From positions 744,001 to 808,000 of the forward strand of contig NC_049905.1 of the NCBI RefSeq assembly GCF_001411555.2: a stretch of DNA of 64,000 nucleotides, given 5' to 3'. Shown piece by piece: positions 47,791-58,400 of the stretch. The stretch is from Juglans regia. Lineage: Eukaryota > Streptophyta > Magnoliopsida > Fagales > Juglandaceae. The first letter of the stretch is position 1. The number at the start of each line of letters is the position of its first letter. The notes under the pieces were generated by a model. That model was not told where the DNA came from. It saw only the letters and a program-made list of their open reading frames with translations, and ran no database searches. The position numbers were made by a program, and so were the translations under genes.

Positions 47791-50700
47791 TTAAGAAAAG
47801 TTGATTATATAACTTAATTTAAAGCATTGAGCTCGGGGGCTCTCACCTGGTGGCCATTCGCGTCCTTGAATGCGTACATTATCAATAACTATGTTGGGGA
47901 CGCGAGCAACCTTGAGCCATTCTTTTCTTTTTTGATCTTTCAACTCTTCCTCCAATGCAGGACAGTTTTCTATCTTTAAAAAATGAAGGGAGGCAGGGAA
48001 GTCCTCTTCTGGCATGTACATGAGCTTTGGACAGTCGATGATGTCCAATTGTACAAGGGAGGTGAGGTGTTGAAACCCCTCCTTGTCCAATGATTTCAAA
48101 TTTCCAATTGATTTGATACAAAGATAAGTAAGAGTGGTGGGCAGCAACAACTCCCCAGGAAAGGACTCTACATGATCTTCTGATTTGTCGTTGTTGATTT
48201 TCAACCATTCAACACGGGGAAGTGTTTCCTTCCGGTTTGCAATGAGTTTCTTACAAGTCAAGATCGCAATTTTCTTTAGATTGGAAGGCAATCCTTCTTC
48301 CGGAAATGACTCAACTTCTGGACAATTTACTAACTTCAAATAAAAAAGAGACGGAAGAAATAGGTGCATCTTATAGGGCATTGACCTCAAGCTCTCACAA
48401 TTTTTGAGAGAAAACATTGCAAGGTTAGGGGCACGCAATCCTCCTTTTGGAAAAGATACAAAATTAGGACATCTCCATATTCCTATTTTTGATATCACTA
48501 AATCACCTCCATGTTGTTCTAGAGATTGCAAATTCCTGCACCCTTCGATTCGAATACTCTTTAGATTTGGGAATAGGTCTAATGGAAAGGACGTCAGGGA
48601 ATCACAACAATCCTTCAAGTACAATTCTTCAAGAGATGAAAAATGTTGGTACATGGGGAGCTCACACTTCCCATGTTGTTTTGCAGGTGCAAGAAATTCC
48701 AAATTATCACACCCAATTATTCTCATACTGGTAAGTACTGGGAAAGAGTCTATGGAGAGTGAAGCCTCGAGATGTTGACAATCCATAATCTCAAGCTTGT
48801 CTAACGAAGGAAGACATACAGGCAACCTTCCTGTCAGCGTGGGGCATTTCTCAATAGACAATGTTTCAAGTTGAGAAAAAATTTCAACTTCATTTTCTGC
48901 ACCCAAATAAAACCAGTTTTCCAAATTCCTCATATTCACCAACCACAGAAATTTCAAACTTCCAAATGGCTTCATTGAAGAATTACTACTATTTCCATAA
49001 AACTCTGGACCCACATTAACAACTCCATCCAGCCCATCAATCCAGAGTTTCTTAAGACAAGGTAGGTGCCCAAGGGGTGGCAAGTCACAACAATATTTAC
49101 AATCAATTAATTTCAACTCAGACAATGAAGTAAGCCCTCCTATCCAATCAGGAAAACCTCTACCGCCGTAGTGCCAAATGGAGAGACTTTTCAAGTTTTC
49201 ATGGGGCTGCAGATATTCAAGTACACCTCTCTGACTTTCTGAAATACCAAGTCCTTCTTCTGGAGGACTCCATTCTAACACCAACTTCTTGAGATAACCT
49301 TTCGTCTTCAAGCTTGCATCCAAAGCCTCAACGACTGATCTAACATTTTGGAGCTCTTGAATTAAAAGCATTCCCCGAAGATTTTTTAGTTTTCCCAATT
49401 CTCCAATGCTAGACCCACTGGCTCTATCATGTTTGCTGATAATGAATTTTGGCAACGTCTGGAGACAACTTAATCTACCCATTTTTATCGGCATCTCCTT
49501 TAAATTGGAAGTTCCATCAATTTCAAGATGACGTAAATTAATGAGTTTCCACATATCTCTTGGCAATCTATCCAACTCCCTACACCATGATAACTTCAAC
49601 GTTTGCAAATTGTACAAATTACGTATGGAATCGGGCAACCTGTTTAATCTAATTGCCTTAGAAACATCCAAATAACGTAGATATTTCATCTTGCCAATTG
49701 AATCAGGCAACTTAGTAATCTCATAGCCTATGCTGCCTAGGGAGAGAACTCTTAAGCACAATAATGTCCTTGGTATTTTGCTTTTCCTCACCCATCCGCT
49801 TGAAAATCCTAATGCAAGGAAAGTGCGCAATTGTTTGGCCTCTAAAAGATTATCTTCAATATAATGGAATGGACCCCAACTTTTGCTGAAATACGATACA
49901 TAGCGAGTCATCTTCTCAATTTTTTTTAAATTATCAGTGCCAAATTTCCCAGCCACGAATTTTGCCACGTCGCTGACAAGATCATGCATTACAAAACCTG
50001 ACTTAGTTTCATGACTTGATTGTTGAAATAATGATCTTGATACAAGAGAATGGAAGTAATTATTGCCAACTTCTTCCATAGTTAGTATTTCGGATTGTTG
50101 CAAGAAGCCTTCCGCCATCCATAACAAAACTAATTCATCTTTTTGAAAAATATGATATATTGGGAATATCGAACAATAAGCAAAGCATCTTTTTAAATTT
50201 GAGGGGAGATAGTTATAACTTAACCTCAAAGCCGGAAGAATGTATGTCCCCTCCATGGGAAGATCCCATAAATTGCTCTTCAATATATTCGTCCATCTCC
50301 CAACATTTGATTCAAACCACAAGAGATCGCCAATGGCTTTGATTGCTAAAGGTAGACCTTCGCACTTTTTCATAATTTCAGTACCTATTTTTTTTATCTT
50401 TGGATTTGCGTTAGAGCTACCATCACGAAATGCATGCTTTTCAAAAAGTGACCAACAAGCACCTTTTGGTAATAGCTTTAGATGATGAGTTTCAATTGCC
50501 TTCATTGCCAATGCAACGCTTTCATTCCTTGTGGTGACAAGGATCTTACTTCCTCGAGCCCCATATTGCAAGAGTTGGCCTAGGAACTCCTGATGATTGG
50601 ATTTCTCACTCTAAACATCATCCAAAACAAGGAGAAATTTCTTCCCCGTCAAATTCTTCTTTAGTATAACTAGAAGCTGCTCTGGATCCTTAGTAGAAGG

Positions 50701-51440
50701 AGCTGACAAAGTTCCCACCTGATCTATAATTGATTTCATTACATTGGGCACAACAAATTCTTCTGAAACACAAAACCATATTTTAAGGTTGAAATGTTGT
50801 TGCACCCGACTGTCATTGTATGCCAGTTGAGTAAGGGTAGTCTTGCCGATTCCCCCATGCCAACGATGGCAATGACGCACATTTCATTTCCTCTAGCATC
50901 AGACGAGAGCAATAAGTCAATTACCTTTTTCTTGTCCTCATCCCTACCAAAAGTGTCGGACTTTGAGACGTAAGAAGTGGACAGTCTTTTTGGATATTGT
51001 TTTCCCCCAACTCCTACTTGTAGACCCATAAAATCCTTTTGTTTTGCTAGATCGTCTAGTCTATCAAGTACCTCTTGTATTTTTGGCTCTACTTCAATGA
51101 CAAAAGTATCAAGGAAAGTACGAGAGATGCTGTCTAGTACCTTTACTGCAGTGGTACTAGATTGAGCGACCAGCGTTCTTTGCAAGGCTTCAGTAGCAAT
51201 CTCATCCAAGATGTCCTCCGCGTCGAAGAGAACATCCTTCAATTCGTCAACCCAGTCTTTCACCAAAGGATTCGTAAGTTGCTTTTCTTCCGCATCTGCA
51301 AGCACAGCATTCACAGACAGCACTGCTGTCTTCAATTTCCTTATGAGTCTTACGGGTAGTTTTCTTCCCTCTGGAGATATCATTCTGTCAAACAACACGC
51401 TGATTGAAGCAGAGAGAAATGCCAAGCCCACCTCAGCCAT
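47791..51440 (-). pseudogene. CC-NBS-LRR paralogue broken in the P-loop and at kinase-2
   Basis: Starts MAEVGLAFLSASISVLFDRM at 51440 and is a close copy of the CNL at 1-3629. Span 3650 bp, one short of 1217 codons. Two breaks are visible. First, five C where the paralogue has six in the P-loop (about 50852-50856) shifts the frame within GMGGIGKTT. Second, TGG became TAG at 50611-50613, so LVLDDVW ends after V. The remaining frame is open for over 900 codons: ARGSKILVTTRNES, GLPLAIKA, MHDLVSDVAKF, and then LRRs to FKLSYIINFS. Near 47848 it keeps CCACCAG|GTGAGAGC, a splice-donor-like site shared with the other gene. The C-run deletion could be a sequencing error, but the stop is not in a run. 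It keeps the 27-codon LRR stretch missing from the first gene. Confidence 0.9.
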
Positions 51441-51600
51441 GTTTTTCTTCTTCGGAATGAGAGAAATCAAGTAAAATGAAGGAAGGTTTTTTTTTTTTTT
51501 TTCAAACAGCAAAGCAAGCTCAGGTTGCAAGAAAATTGTTGCTGTAATAAAATTAAATTGGAGAAATGTCAGTGGCACATGCTGTGGGCATGGCCCACAA
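51441..51600. promoter_or_regulatory. 5' flank of the second CNL, shared with the first
   Basis: Nearly identical to 3630-3800, including a poly-T tract and the GCAAGCTCAGGTTGCAAG block. Beyond about 51600 the two flanks diverge. Confidence 0.5.
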
Positions 51601-52296
51601 GGGAGAAATGTCAGCCTTGTTTCTTTTATCTTTTATTATTTTATCTGTCAGTTGGCACATACTCTGATCATTTGAGCATTTATTGACTGGTGGTTAGCTT
51701 TCAGGAAAGACCATCAATAATATTTATGCATAGTTGATAATTTAGAAAAAGAGAGATGACAATTGTTCATGTAAGATGTTTTCAATTATACCTTGTCTTG
51801 ATGCAGAGTAGCCGGCCACAAGTTACAATTATCCTACTACTCATTGTTGCTTTTTAAAAATGAGATGAAATGTGGAGAGCTGTAGGTGATGGACTGACGC
51901 ATAAATAATAATAATTATAAATTTGTTAATTAATAGATAACTCTATCTGTGCGGGAGACAATATTAATACAAACAATAGTCAAGAAAGCTTAATTTGGAT
52001 TCCTTTCGGGGACGCATGATATGATAAGATGGGCTGCAGTGCACAGTCATGAAATAATGTGCATCCAATCAACTTCACAGCTCATGACTGCTTTTCTACT
52101 TTTGTTTTGTTCTTCTTTTTCCTTTATCCTTTTGTATTTTTATCTGTCAGTGACACATGCTCTGGTGGTCATTCATCATCTATTGACTGCTCGTGAACTT
52201 TCGATTTTGTTTGTGGATTGACTCTCTGCAGAATTGCATCTTAATACAGTTGATTTTAATAGATATTATTTACAACTATATAAAATTATGAAAATG
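51600..52296. repeat. NLR-linked repeats upstream of the second CNL
   Basis: Contains the GTTGGCACAT...GATCATTTGAGC unit (compare 22880), the GATGCAGAGTAGCCGGCC unit (compare 23050) and copy C of the GTGCATCCAATCAACTTC block at 51985-52220. No gene seen. Confidence 0.6.
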
Positions 52297-52301
52297 CCTA
52301 A
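52297..52301. repeat. Target site duplication of Copia-2 (left)
   Basis: CCTAA, repeated at 57209-57213. Confidence 0.85.
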
Positions 52302-52553
52302 TATTAGAGAGTTAAATGTAATTCTGTTATTTTAAATGTAATTCTGTTATTAGAGAGTTAAATGTAATTCTGTTATTATGGTTGCTATGATTTTACTTTT
52401 ATAACCTTAGTTACTTTCCTGTATAAAAGGAAAGTTATGTGTAACATGCAGGGTACGTATTTTATAATATGCAGAGCAAGTTTTTACACGAAATAAGAAT
52501 TCTCTATATTTCTTTCTTCTAATTTCTCTTGTGCTCTTCTTCTATTTGTAACA
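52302..52553 (+). repeat. 5' LTR of Copia-2
   Basis: Begins TATTAGAGAGTTAAATG. Its first 80 bp carry three direct repeats of TTAAATGTAATTCTGTTATT. A TATA-box-like TGTATAAAAGG lies at about 52422. Ends TTTGTAACA. Confidence 0.9.
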
Positions 52554-52566
52554 TGGTATCAGTGTA
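52554..52566 (+). other. Primer binding site of Copia-2
   Basis: TGGTATCAGTG directly after the LTR matches the 3' end of initiator Met-tRNA (TGGTATCAGAGC) over its first nine bases. Confidence 0.75.
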
Positions 52567-52599
52567 AATTTAGGGCTTCATCCATTTGTTACTGCTGCG

Positions 52600-55500
52600 A
52601 TGGAAGACGAGGTGCCAAACTCGAATGTTTTCCAAGTTCTAAACCCTGATCAATCAGCGAATCCTTACCATCTGCAGAATGGTGATTCGACTGGATCTAT
52701 TTTGGCTTCTCAAGTCCTCACAGGGGATAATTACAATACATGGAGTAGATCAATGCAGATTGCGTTGAAAGCAAAGAATAAGATGGGATTTATCAATGGA
52801 GCAATAAGTCAACCTGATAGTTCCAGTTCTTCGTATGAGGCATGGGAGAGGTGCAACAGTATGATCTTATCTTGGATTCTAAATGCTGTATCGAAAGATA
52901 TTGCTGGAACAATCATATATGCTACTACTGCAAAAGAAATGTGGGAAGAATTAAAGAATCAGTTTTCTCAAGGCAATGGCCCAAGGATTTTTCAGTTACA
53001 AAAAGAATTGGCTTCATTATCACAAGATCAAATGTCTGTAAGTGTTTACTACAGAAAATTTAAATGTCTATGGGATGAACTTCTTAACTACAATCAGATT
53101 CCAAATTGTACGTGTGGGGCTTTGAAATCTTGTAGTTGTGGAGCTGTTAAATTCTTTATAGAATATCAACATAGGCAACATGTTATTCAATTTCTTATGG
53201 GATTGAATGACAATTTTTCACATATTAGAGGTCAGATTCTGATTATAGATCCAATGCCAACAATCACAAAAGTGTTTTCTTTAATCATTCAAGAAGAAAA
53301 ACAACAAGAAGTTGGATCTTTAAGAATCAATACCACGCAAACAGCAGCTTTCTTGAGCAAGAAACCAGAGAATCCAAGACAAAACTTTGTAAGGCAGCAA
53401 GGCAGAAGGGAAAAATTGTTATGCACTCACTGTGGAATGACCAATCATACAGTGGACAAGTGCTTCAAGATTCATGGCTATCCTCCAAATTATAAGCAAC
53501 AGAGAGGAAAGTTTTCTACAGCAAATCAAGTCATGACTCAACCTGTGAATAATCCCCTTGATTCAACAAATTCACTGCCTTTCTCTCAAGAAGAATGTCA
53601 GCAACTACTTGCTTTAATCCACAACAATCAAACATCCAATACAAATCATCAAGCAGCAACTGTTTTCTCAAATCCAAACCTGTTATCCTCTTCAGCAGGT
53701 ATAAACTCTGTACATACATGCCTTTCCATTTTAAGTCTTCAAAACAACTTTAATCAAGACACTTGGATCATAGATACAGGCGCCACAGACCACATAATCC
53801 ATTCTGTCGATTTCTTTACAAATATTACTCAAAAGGTCAATTCATCTGTGAAACTTCCAAATGGTGATAGTGCTCCAGTTACACATATTGGTAGTATTCA
53901 AATATCTGACAAATTAATTCTAAAGGATGTACTTTGTGTGCCATCTTTTTCCTATAATCTGATCTCTGTTAGCAAATTAACAAATCATCATAAATGTTGC
54001 TTCATTTTTTTGGCTGATGAGTGCTATATTCAGGGCCTTACCCCATGGAGGATGATTGGGAAGGGTAGAAGAATTGCTGGTCTATATCTGTTGCAACAAC
54101 CACAAGCTAATGATGTTGACAGATTTTCTAATTTGCCAAATATTAATTCAGTGATAGACTCCAAACCTTATCTTTGGCATTGTAGACTTGGCCATCCATC
54201 TCTAGCTAGGTTGCTGGTTCTTTCTAAATCAATTCCAGAACTTGTTTGTCAAAATAAAGATGTACATATGAACCATTGTTCTGTTTGTCCCTTAGCAAAA
54301 CAAAAAAGGTTGTCTTTTTCTACACATAAATACACTGCCACTTTTCCTTTTCATCTCTTACATTGTGATATATGGGGGCCCTTCTCAGTTTCTACTCATG
54401 ATAACTTTCAATACTTCCTTACAATAGTTGATGATCACTCTCGATCAACATGGGTATATCTTATGAAATCCAAATCAGATGTAAGGCCTATATTCATATC
54501 TTTCTATAATCTTGTTCTTACTCAATTCAAAACAAAAATTAAAAATGTAAGAACTGATAATGGTCCAGAATTTAACATGATAGAATTTTTCTCTTCAAAA
54601 GGAATAATCCATCAAAAGTCTTGTGTAGAAACACCACAACAAAATTCAATAGTTGAACGCAAACACCAACATCTTCTCAATGTTGCTAGGGCCTTAAGGT
54701 TCCAATCAAAAGTACCTCTAAATTTCTGGGGTGAGTGTATACTTACAGCTACATATATAATCAATAGGATTCCTTCTCCTGTTCTAAATAATCAATCACC
54801 TCATGAAGTTTTAAATGGAATCCCTCCATCATATAAAAATTTAAAGGTTTTTGGCTCACTGTGTTATGCCTCAACTCTAACTCAAAATAGGTCTAAATTT
54901 GCACCTAGGGCTAGAAAATGTATATTCATTGGATATCCTTTTGCCACAAAAGGATACAAATTATTTGATCTTGAGAATAAAGTCTTCTTCATTTCCAGAG
55001 ATGTTGTTTTTCATGAAAGTATATTTCCTTTCTGTTCTGACATTCAATCCAATCCTATTTCATCTCAAGTTGTCATACCGCAATACATACCTGAAATAGT
55101 TTCTCATTCTAATTCTTCACCAAATATCCCTTTAAATAATGATCCTAACAGTTCCTCAAACACTTCCTCCCCTCAACTTGACATACAAGATGAGACTCAA
55201 TTCCCTCGTTTGAGAAAATCTACTCGACAGCATAAAGCCCCTGGGTATTTGCAGAATTATCATTGTAATATAGCAGCTTCTACCTCTAACAACTCTTCTG
55301 AAGGTATGCCATGTAAGCATTCTAAAACTCCTTACAACATTTCTGATTTTGTGTCATATTCCAAACTATCAACTTCTCATCGTGCATTTAGTGTTTCCAT
55401 TTCATCTCAAGTGGAGCCTGAATTCTATCATCAAGCTGTACATCACAGTCATTGGAGAGAAGCTATGTCTCTTGAACTAGCTGCTCTTGAATCAAACAAT

Positions 55501-56949
55501 ACTTGGAAACTTACTGACCTTCCACCAAATAAAGTCCCTATAGGTTGTAAGTGGATTTATAAAATTAAATATAATAATGATGGTTCCATTGAGAGATATA
55601 AGGCAAGATTAGTAGCAAAAGGGTATACTCAAAAGGAGGGTCTTGATTTTTTTGAAACTTTTTCTCCTGTTGCTAAGATGGTGACAGTAAGATGTATTTT
55701 GTCCCTAGCTGCAATACATGGTTGGCATCTCATTCATCTTGATGTCAACAATGCCTTTTTATATGGAGATTTAGATGAGGATGTTTACATGAGGTTACCA
55801 CCTGGATATCTTCGAAAGGGGGACACTAGAGTGTGTAAATTGCAGAAGTCACTCTATGGTCTAAGACAGGCGTCTAGACAATGGAATTCAAAATTCACAG
55901 CAGCTTTAGTTCAGCTTGGTTTTCAGCAGTCCAAGTCAGACTATTCATTATTCACAAGGAAAGAAGGAAATGTTTTTGTGGCTTTGTTAGTATATGTCGA
56001 TGATATACTCCTAGCAAGTAATAATATATCAACAGTGGAGGCTATTAAAACTGCTCTCAATAATCAATTTAAATTGAAGGATCTTGGACCTGTTAAATAT
56101 TTTTTGGGGATGGAAATTGCTAGATCAAAACAAGGTATTTCAATATGTCAAAGAAAATATGCCTTAGAACTGTTAGATGGGGCTGGTTTACTTGGTTCTA
56201 AACCAGTAAATTTTCCTATGGACACTCATTCTAAACTCAGCAAGGAAGGTGGAGAATTATTGCAAGATGCTACAATCTATAGAAGACTTATTGGCAAGCT
56301 GATATACCTCACTAACACTAGACCAGATATCACCTTTTCTGTTCATCACCTAAGTCAGTTTCTAGACCAACCTCGAATGCCACACCTGCAAGCTGCTTTG
56401 AGAGTTTTAAAATATATCAAAAGGGCTCCAGGACAAGGACTTTTCTTCTCAGCATCCTCTTCAATTCACATAAAAGCATTTGCTGATTCAGATTGGGCTA
56501 GCTGCCCTGACACAAGAAGATCAGTTTCTGGTTTTTGTGTGTTTATTGGAGATTCACTTGTGTCTTGGAAATCAAAGAAACAGAAGACAATCTCAAGATC
56601 ATCAGCTGAAGCTGAGTACAGATCTATGGCATGTGCAGTCTGTGAAATTACATGGATCCATTCTTTACTTGCAGATTTTCAGCAAACATCTTCGAAAACA
56701 TCATTACTTTTTTGTGATAATCAAGCAGCCTTGCATATAGCTTCTAATCCAGTATTTCATGAAAGGACAAAACATATAGAGTTGGATTGTCATCTTGTAA
56801 GGGAGAAAGTACAAGCTGGACTAATCAAAACTTTGCATATCTCTTCAGCTCATCAAGTTGCAGACATTTTAACTAAGCCATTAGGTTCCAGTTCATTCTT
56901 TCCTCTTTTGTCCAAGATGAATGTGCATAATATATACACATCATCTTGA
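52600..56949 (+). CDS. Copia-2 gag-pol polyprotein
   Basis: 1449 aa, one frame, stop overlapping the polypurine tract. Gag begins about residue 20 (GDNYNTWSRSMQIALKAKN). Then come a CCHC zinc knuckle CTHCGMTNHTVDKC (about 274), protease WIIDTGATDHI (about 388), gag-pre-integrase LWHCRLGHPS (about 525) and integrase with HCDIWGPF, VRTDNGPEF (about 652) and NSIVERKHQH. Reverse transcriptase has VNNAFLYGDL and YVDDILLAS (about 1132), and RNase H has ADSDWASCPDTRRSVSGF and SSAEAEYRSMA (about 1293-1340). The product should be a self-cleaving polyprotein forming cytoplasmic virus-like particles and copying its RNA to DNA. All catalytic motifs are present. Confidence 0.95.
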   Translation: MEDEVPNSNVFQVLNPDQSANPYHLQNGDSTGSILASQVLTGDNYNTWSRSMQIALKAKNKMGFINGAISQPDSSSSSYEAWERCNSMILSWILNAVSKDIAGTIIYATTAKEMWEELKNQFSQGNGPRIFQLQKELASLSQDQMSVSVYYRKFKCLWDELLNYNQIPNCTCGALKSCSCGAVKFFIEYQHRQHVIQFLMGLNDNFSHIRGQILIIDPMPTITKVFSLIIQEEKQQEVGSLRINTTQTAAFLSKKPENPRQNFVRQQGRREKLLCTHCGMTNHTVDKCFKIHGYPPNYKQQRGKFSTANQVMTQPVNNPLDSTNSLPFSQEECQQLLALIHNNQTSNTNHQAATVFSNPNLLSSSAGINSVHTCLSILSLQNNFNQDTWIIDTGATDHIIHSVDFFTNITQKVNSSVKLPNGDSAPVTHIGSIQISDKLILKDVLCVPSFSYNLISVSKLTNHHKCCFIFLADECYIQGLTPWRMIGKGRRIAGLYLLQQPQANDVDRFSNLPNINSVIDSKPYLWHCRLGHPSLARLLVLSKSIPELVCQNKDVHMNHCSVCPLAKQKRLSFSTHKYTATFPFHLLHCDIWGPFSVSTHDNFQYFLTIVDDHSRSTWVYLMKSKSDVRPIFISFYNLVLTQFKTKIKNVRTDNGPEFNMIEFFSSKGIIHQKSCVETPQQNSIVERKHQHLLNVARALRFQSKVPLNFWGECILTATYIINRIPSPVLNNQSPHEVLNGIPPSYKNLKVFGSLCYASTLTQNRSKFAPRARKCIFIGYPFATKGYKLFDLENKVFFISRDVVFHESIFPFCSDIQSNPISSQVVIPQYIPEIVSHSNSSPNIPLNNDPNSSSNTSSPQLDIQDETQFPRLRKSTRQHKAPGYLQNYHCNIAASTSNNSSEGMPCKHSKTPYNISDFVSYSKLSTSHRAFSVSISSQVEPEFYHQAVHHSHWREAMSLELAALESNNTWKLTDLPPNKVPIGCKWIYKIKYNNDGSIERYKARLVAKGYTQKEGLDFFETFSPVAKMVTVRCILSLAAIHGWHLIHLDVNNAFLYGDLDEDVYMRLPPGYLRKGDTRVCKLQKSLYGLRQASRQWNSKFTAALVQLGFQQSKSDYSLFTRKEGNVFVALLVYVDDILLASNNISTVEAIKTALNNQFKLKDLGPVKYFLGMEIARSKQGISICQRKYALELLDGAGLLGSKPVNFPMDTHSKLSKEGGELLQDATIYRRLIGKLIYLTNTRPDITFSVHHLSQFLDQPRMPHLQAALRVLKYIKRAPGQGLFFSASSSIHIKAFADSDWASCPDTRRSVSGFCVFIGDSLVSWKSKKQKTISRSSAEAEYRSMACAVCEITWIHSLLADFQQTSSKTSLLFCDNQAALHIASNPVFHERTKHIELDCHLVREKVQAGLIKTLHISSAHQVADILTKPLGSSSFFPLLSKMNVHNIYTSS

Positions 56950-56956
56950 GGGGGAC

Positions 56957-57208
56957 TATTAGAGAGTTAAATGTAATTCTGTTATTTTAAATGTAATTCT
57001 GTTATTAGAGAGTTAAATGTAATTCTGTTATTATGGTTGCTATGATTTTACTTTTATAACCTTAGTTACTTTCCTGTATAAAAGGAAAGTTATGTGTAAC
57101 ATGCAGGGTACGTATTTTGTAATATGCAGAGCAAGTTTTTACACGAAATAAGAATTCTCTATATTTCTTTCTTCCAATTTCTCTTGTGCTCTTCTTCTAT
57201 TTGTAACA
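56957..57208 (+). repeat. 3' LTR of Copia-2
   Basis: A 252-bp LTR. It differs from the 5' copy at TTTTGTAATATG (A in the other) and TTCTTCCAATT (T in the other). Confidence 0.9.
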
Positions 57209-57402
57209 CCTAATTTTAAAGAGATATTATATAAATATAAAAATGAATATAAAGATGGATGAATGCATGCAACAAAGACTTGCTCTTTCAAACCTGGCTG
57301 CTCTGTCAATTTAGAGTCTAGTTCTAACTTACTTTTTGTTTTTTAATATTTGCGTGTCTCGTTTTTGTGTATTTGACAAATTCGAGGAAAGCATGCCCTT
57401 GT

Positions 57403-57648
57403 AACTTTTTTTCTTTCCATCAGCTTAAGCTTTTGGGACAAGTGATGATTTAACATGGTATCAGAGCAGAGGTCCTGAGTTCGAACCCTAACTCTACACT
57501 CTATCCCATTTAATTAAATATTCCACTTGTTAGGCTTACTCATTGAGGGAAAGTCTGACCCACAAGTGAGGGGAATGTTAAGATATAAAATAATAAAATA
57601 TATCTCTTCCCATCAGTTTAAGCTTTTGAGACAAATAATGATTTAACA
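57403..57648 (+). mobile_element. TRIM-like element with a truncated 5' LTR
   Basis: The 3' LTR is 57576-57648 (73 bp, TGTTAAGATATAAAATA ... GATTTAACA). A shorter matching piece at about 57403-57455 ends in TGATGATTTAACA and is followed at once by TGGTATCAGAGCAGAGG, an initiator Met-tRNA primer site. A purine tract GTGAGGGGAA precedes the 3' LTR. The interior of about 120 bp is non-coding. About 20 bp of the 5' LTR seems lost. Confidence 0.65.
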
Positions 57649-57659
57649 TTTCCTAATCA

Positions 57660-58200
57660 GCACGCCCTTGTAAGTTATAGAGTATTAGCATTAGTTTTTT
57701 TTACATGTATCTTCAAAATCATATTTTTTTTAAAATTAGTTTTGCAAATCAAGAAAAACATTCGCATTAGATTATTATTTTTAATTTTTTTCTTAAAATT
57801 ATTATTTTTTATATATTTTATAATTAACACCATGTGTTCAAAAATATAAATTCTATATATTTAAATATTATTAATTTCATATATCAAAATGACCAATTTT
57901 ATCAATAAATATTAATATGTACTAAAAACTATTTTGTATTATTCAACTTAATACAAATTTCATATATTAAAATCATTTTAATACAAATTTCACAAAATTG
58001 ATTTTAATGAATAGGAGAGAGAAAGACATTAAAAATAATATTTAGAGAGTGAATAGTGCAGTGCTTCTTCAAACTTGAAGAATCACTATTCATATCTATG
58101 TAAAAATTTAAAAATGCATAAATTAATATAGATGAATTTAAAGATATATTATATAAATATAAAGATGAAGATAAAAATAAATAAGTTATTACTGGGTCTC
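57660..58200. other. AT-rich gene-free stretch
   Basis: Runs of AAATATTATT and TTTTTAAAATT without open frames or identifiable repeats. Confidence 0.5.
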
Positions 58201-58207
58201 TAGGGTC

Positions 58208-58400
58208 GTTTGTTTTCAGAGATGAGATGAGATGAGTTGAGATTAAAGTTAAAAAGTTGAATAAAATATTGTTAGAATATATTTTTTAATATTATTGTTG
58301 TTTTGGGATTTGAAAAAGTTGAATTGTTTATTTTATTTTGTGTGGAAATTTGGTAAAGTTGTAATGATGAGGTGAGATGAGATGTTTTTGGAAAACAAAC
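58208..58400. mobile_element. Probable MITE of the GAGATGAGAT family
   Basis: The ends GTTTGTTTTC and GAAAACAAAC are a perfect 10-bp inverted repeat, each followed inwards by GAGATGAGATGAGA-type sequence. The interior is AT-rich and non-coding. It resembles 19230-19525 and 7012-7226. The target duplication is not clear. Confidence 0.55.

Larger units (their letters stand above)
52302..57208 (+). mobile_element. Copia-2: full-length, coding-intact Ty1/copia retrotransposon
   Basis: A 4907-bp element. The LTRs are 252 bp each (52302-52553, 56957-57208) with two differences seen. LTR ends are TA...CA, not the usual TG...CA. The CCTAA duplication is perfect. The primer binding site TGGTATCAGTG follows the 5' LTR and the polypurine tract GAGGGGGA precedes the 3' LTR. 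A single uninterrupted 1449-aa polyprotein makes this a candidate autonomous element. Confidence 0.95.

Noticed and set aside
57456..57500. tRNA-like box B (GAGTTCGAACCC) after TGGTATCAGAGC
   Set aside because: No acceptor stem or cloverleaf fits. It is the primer site and interior of a TRIM.
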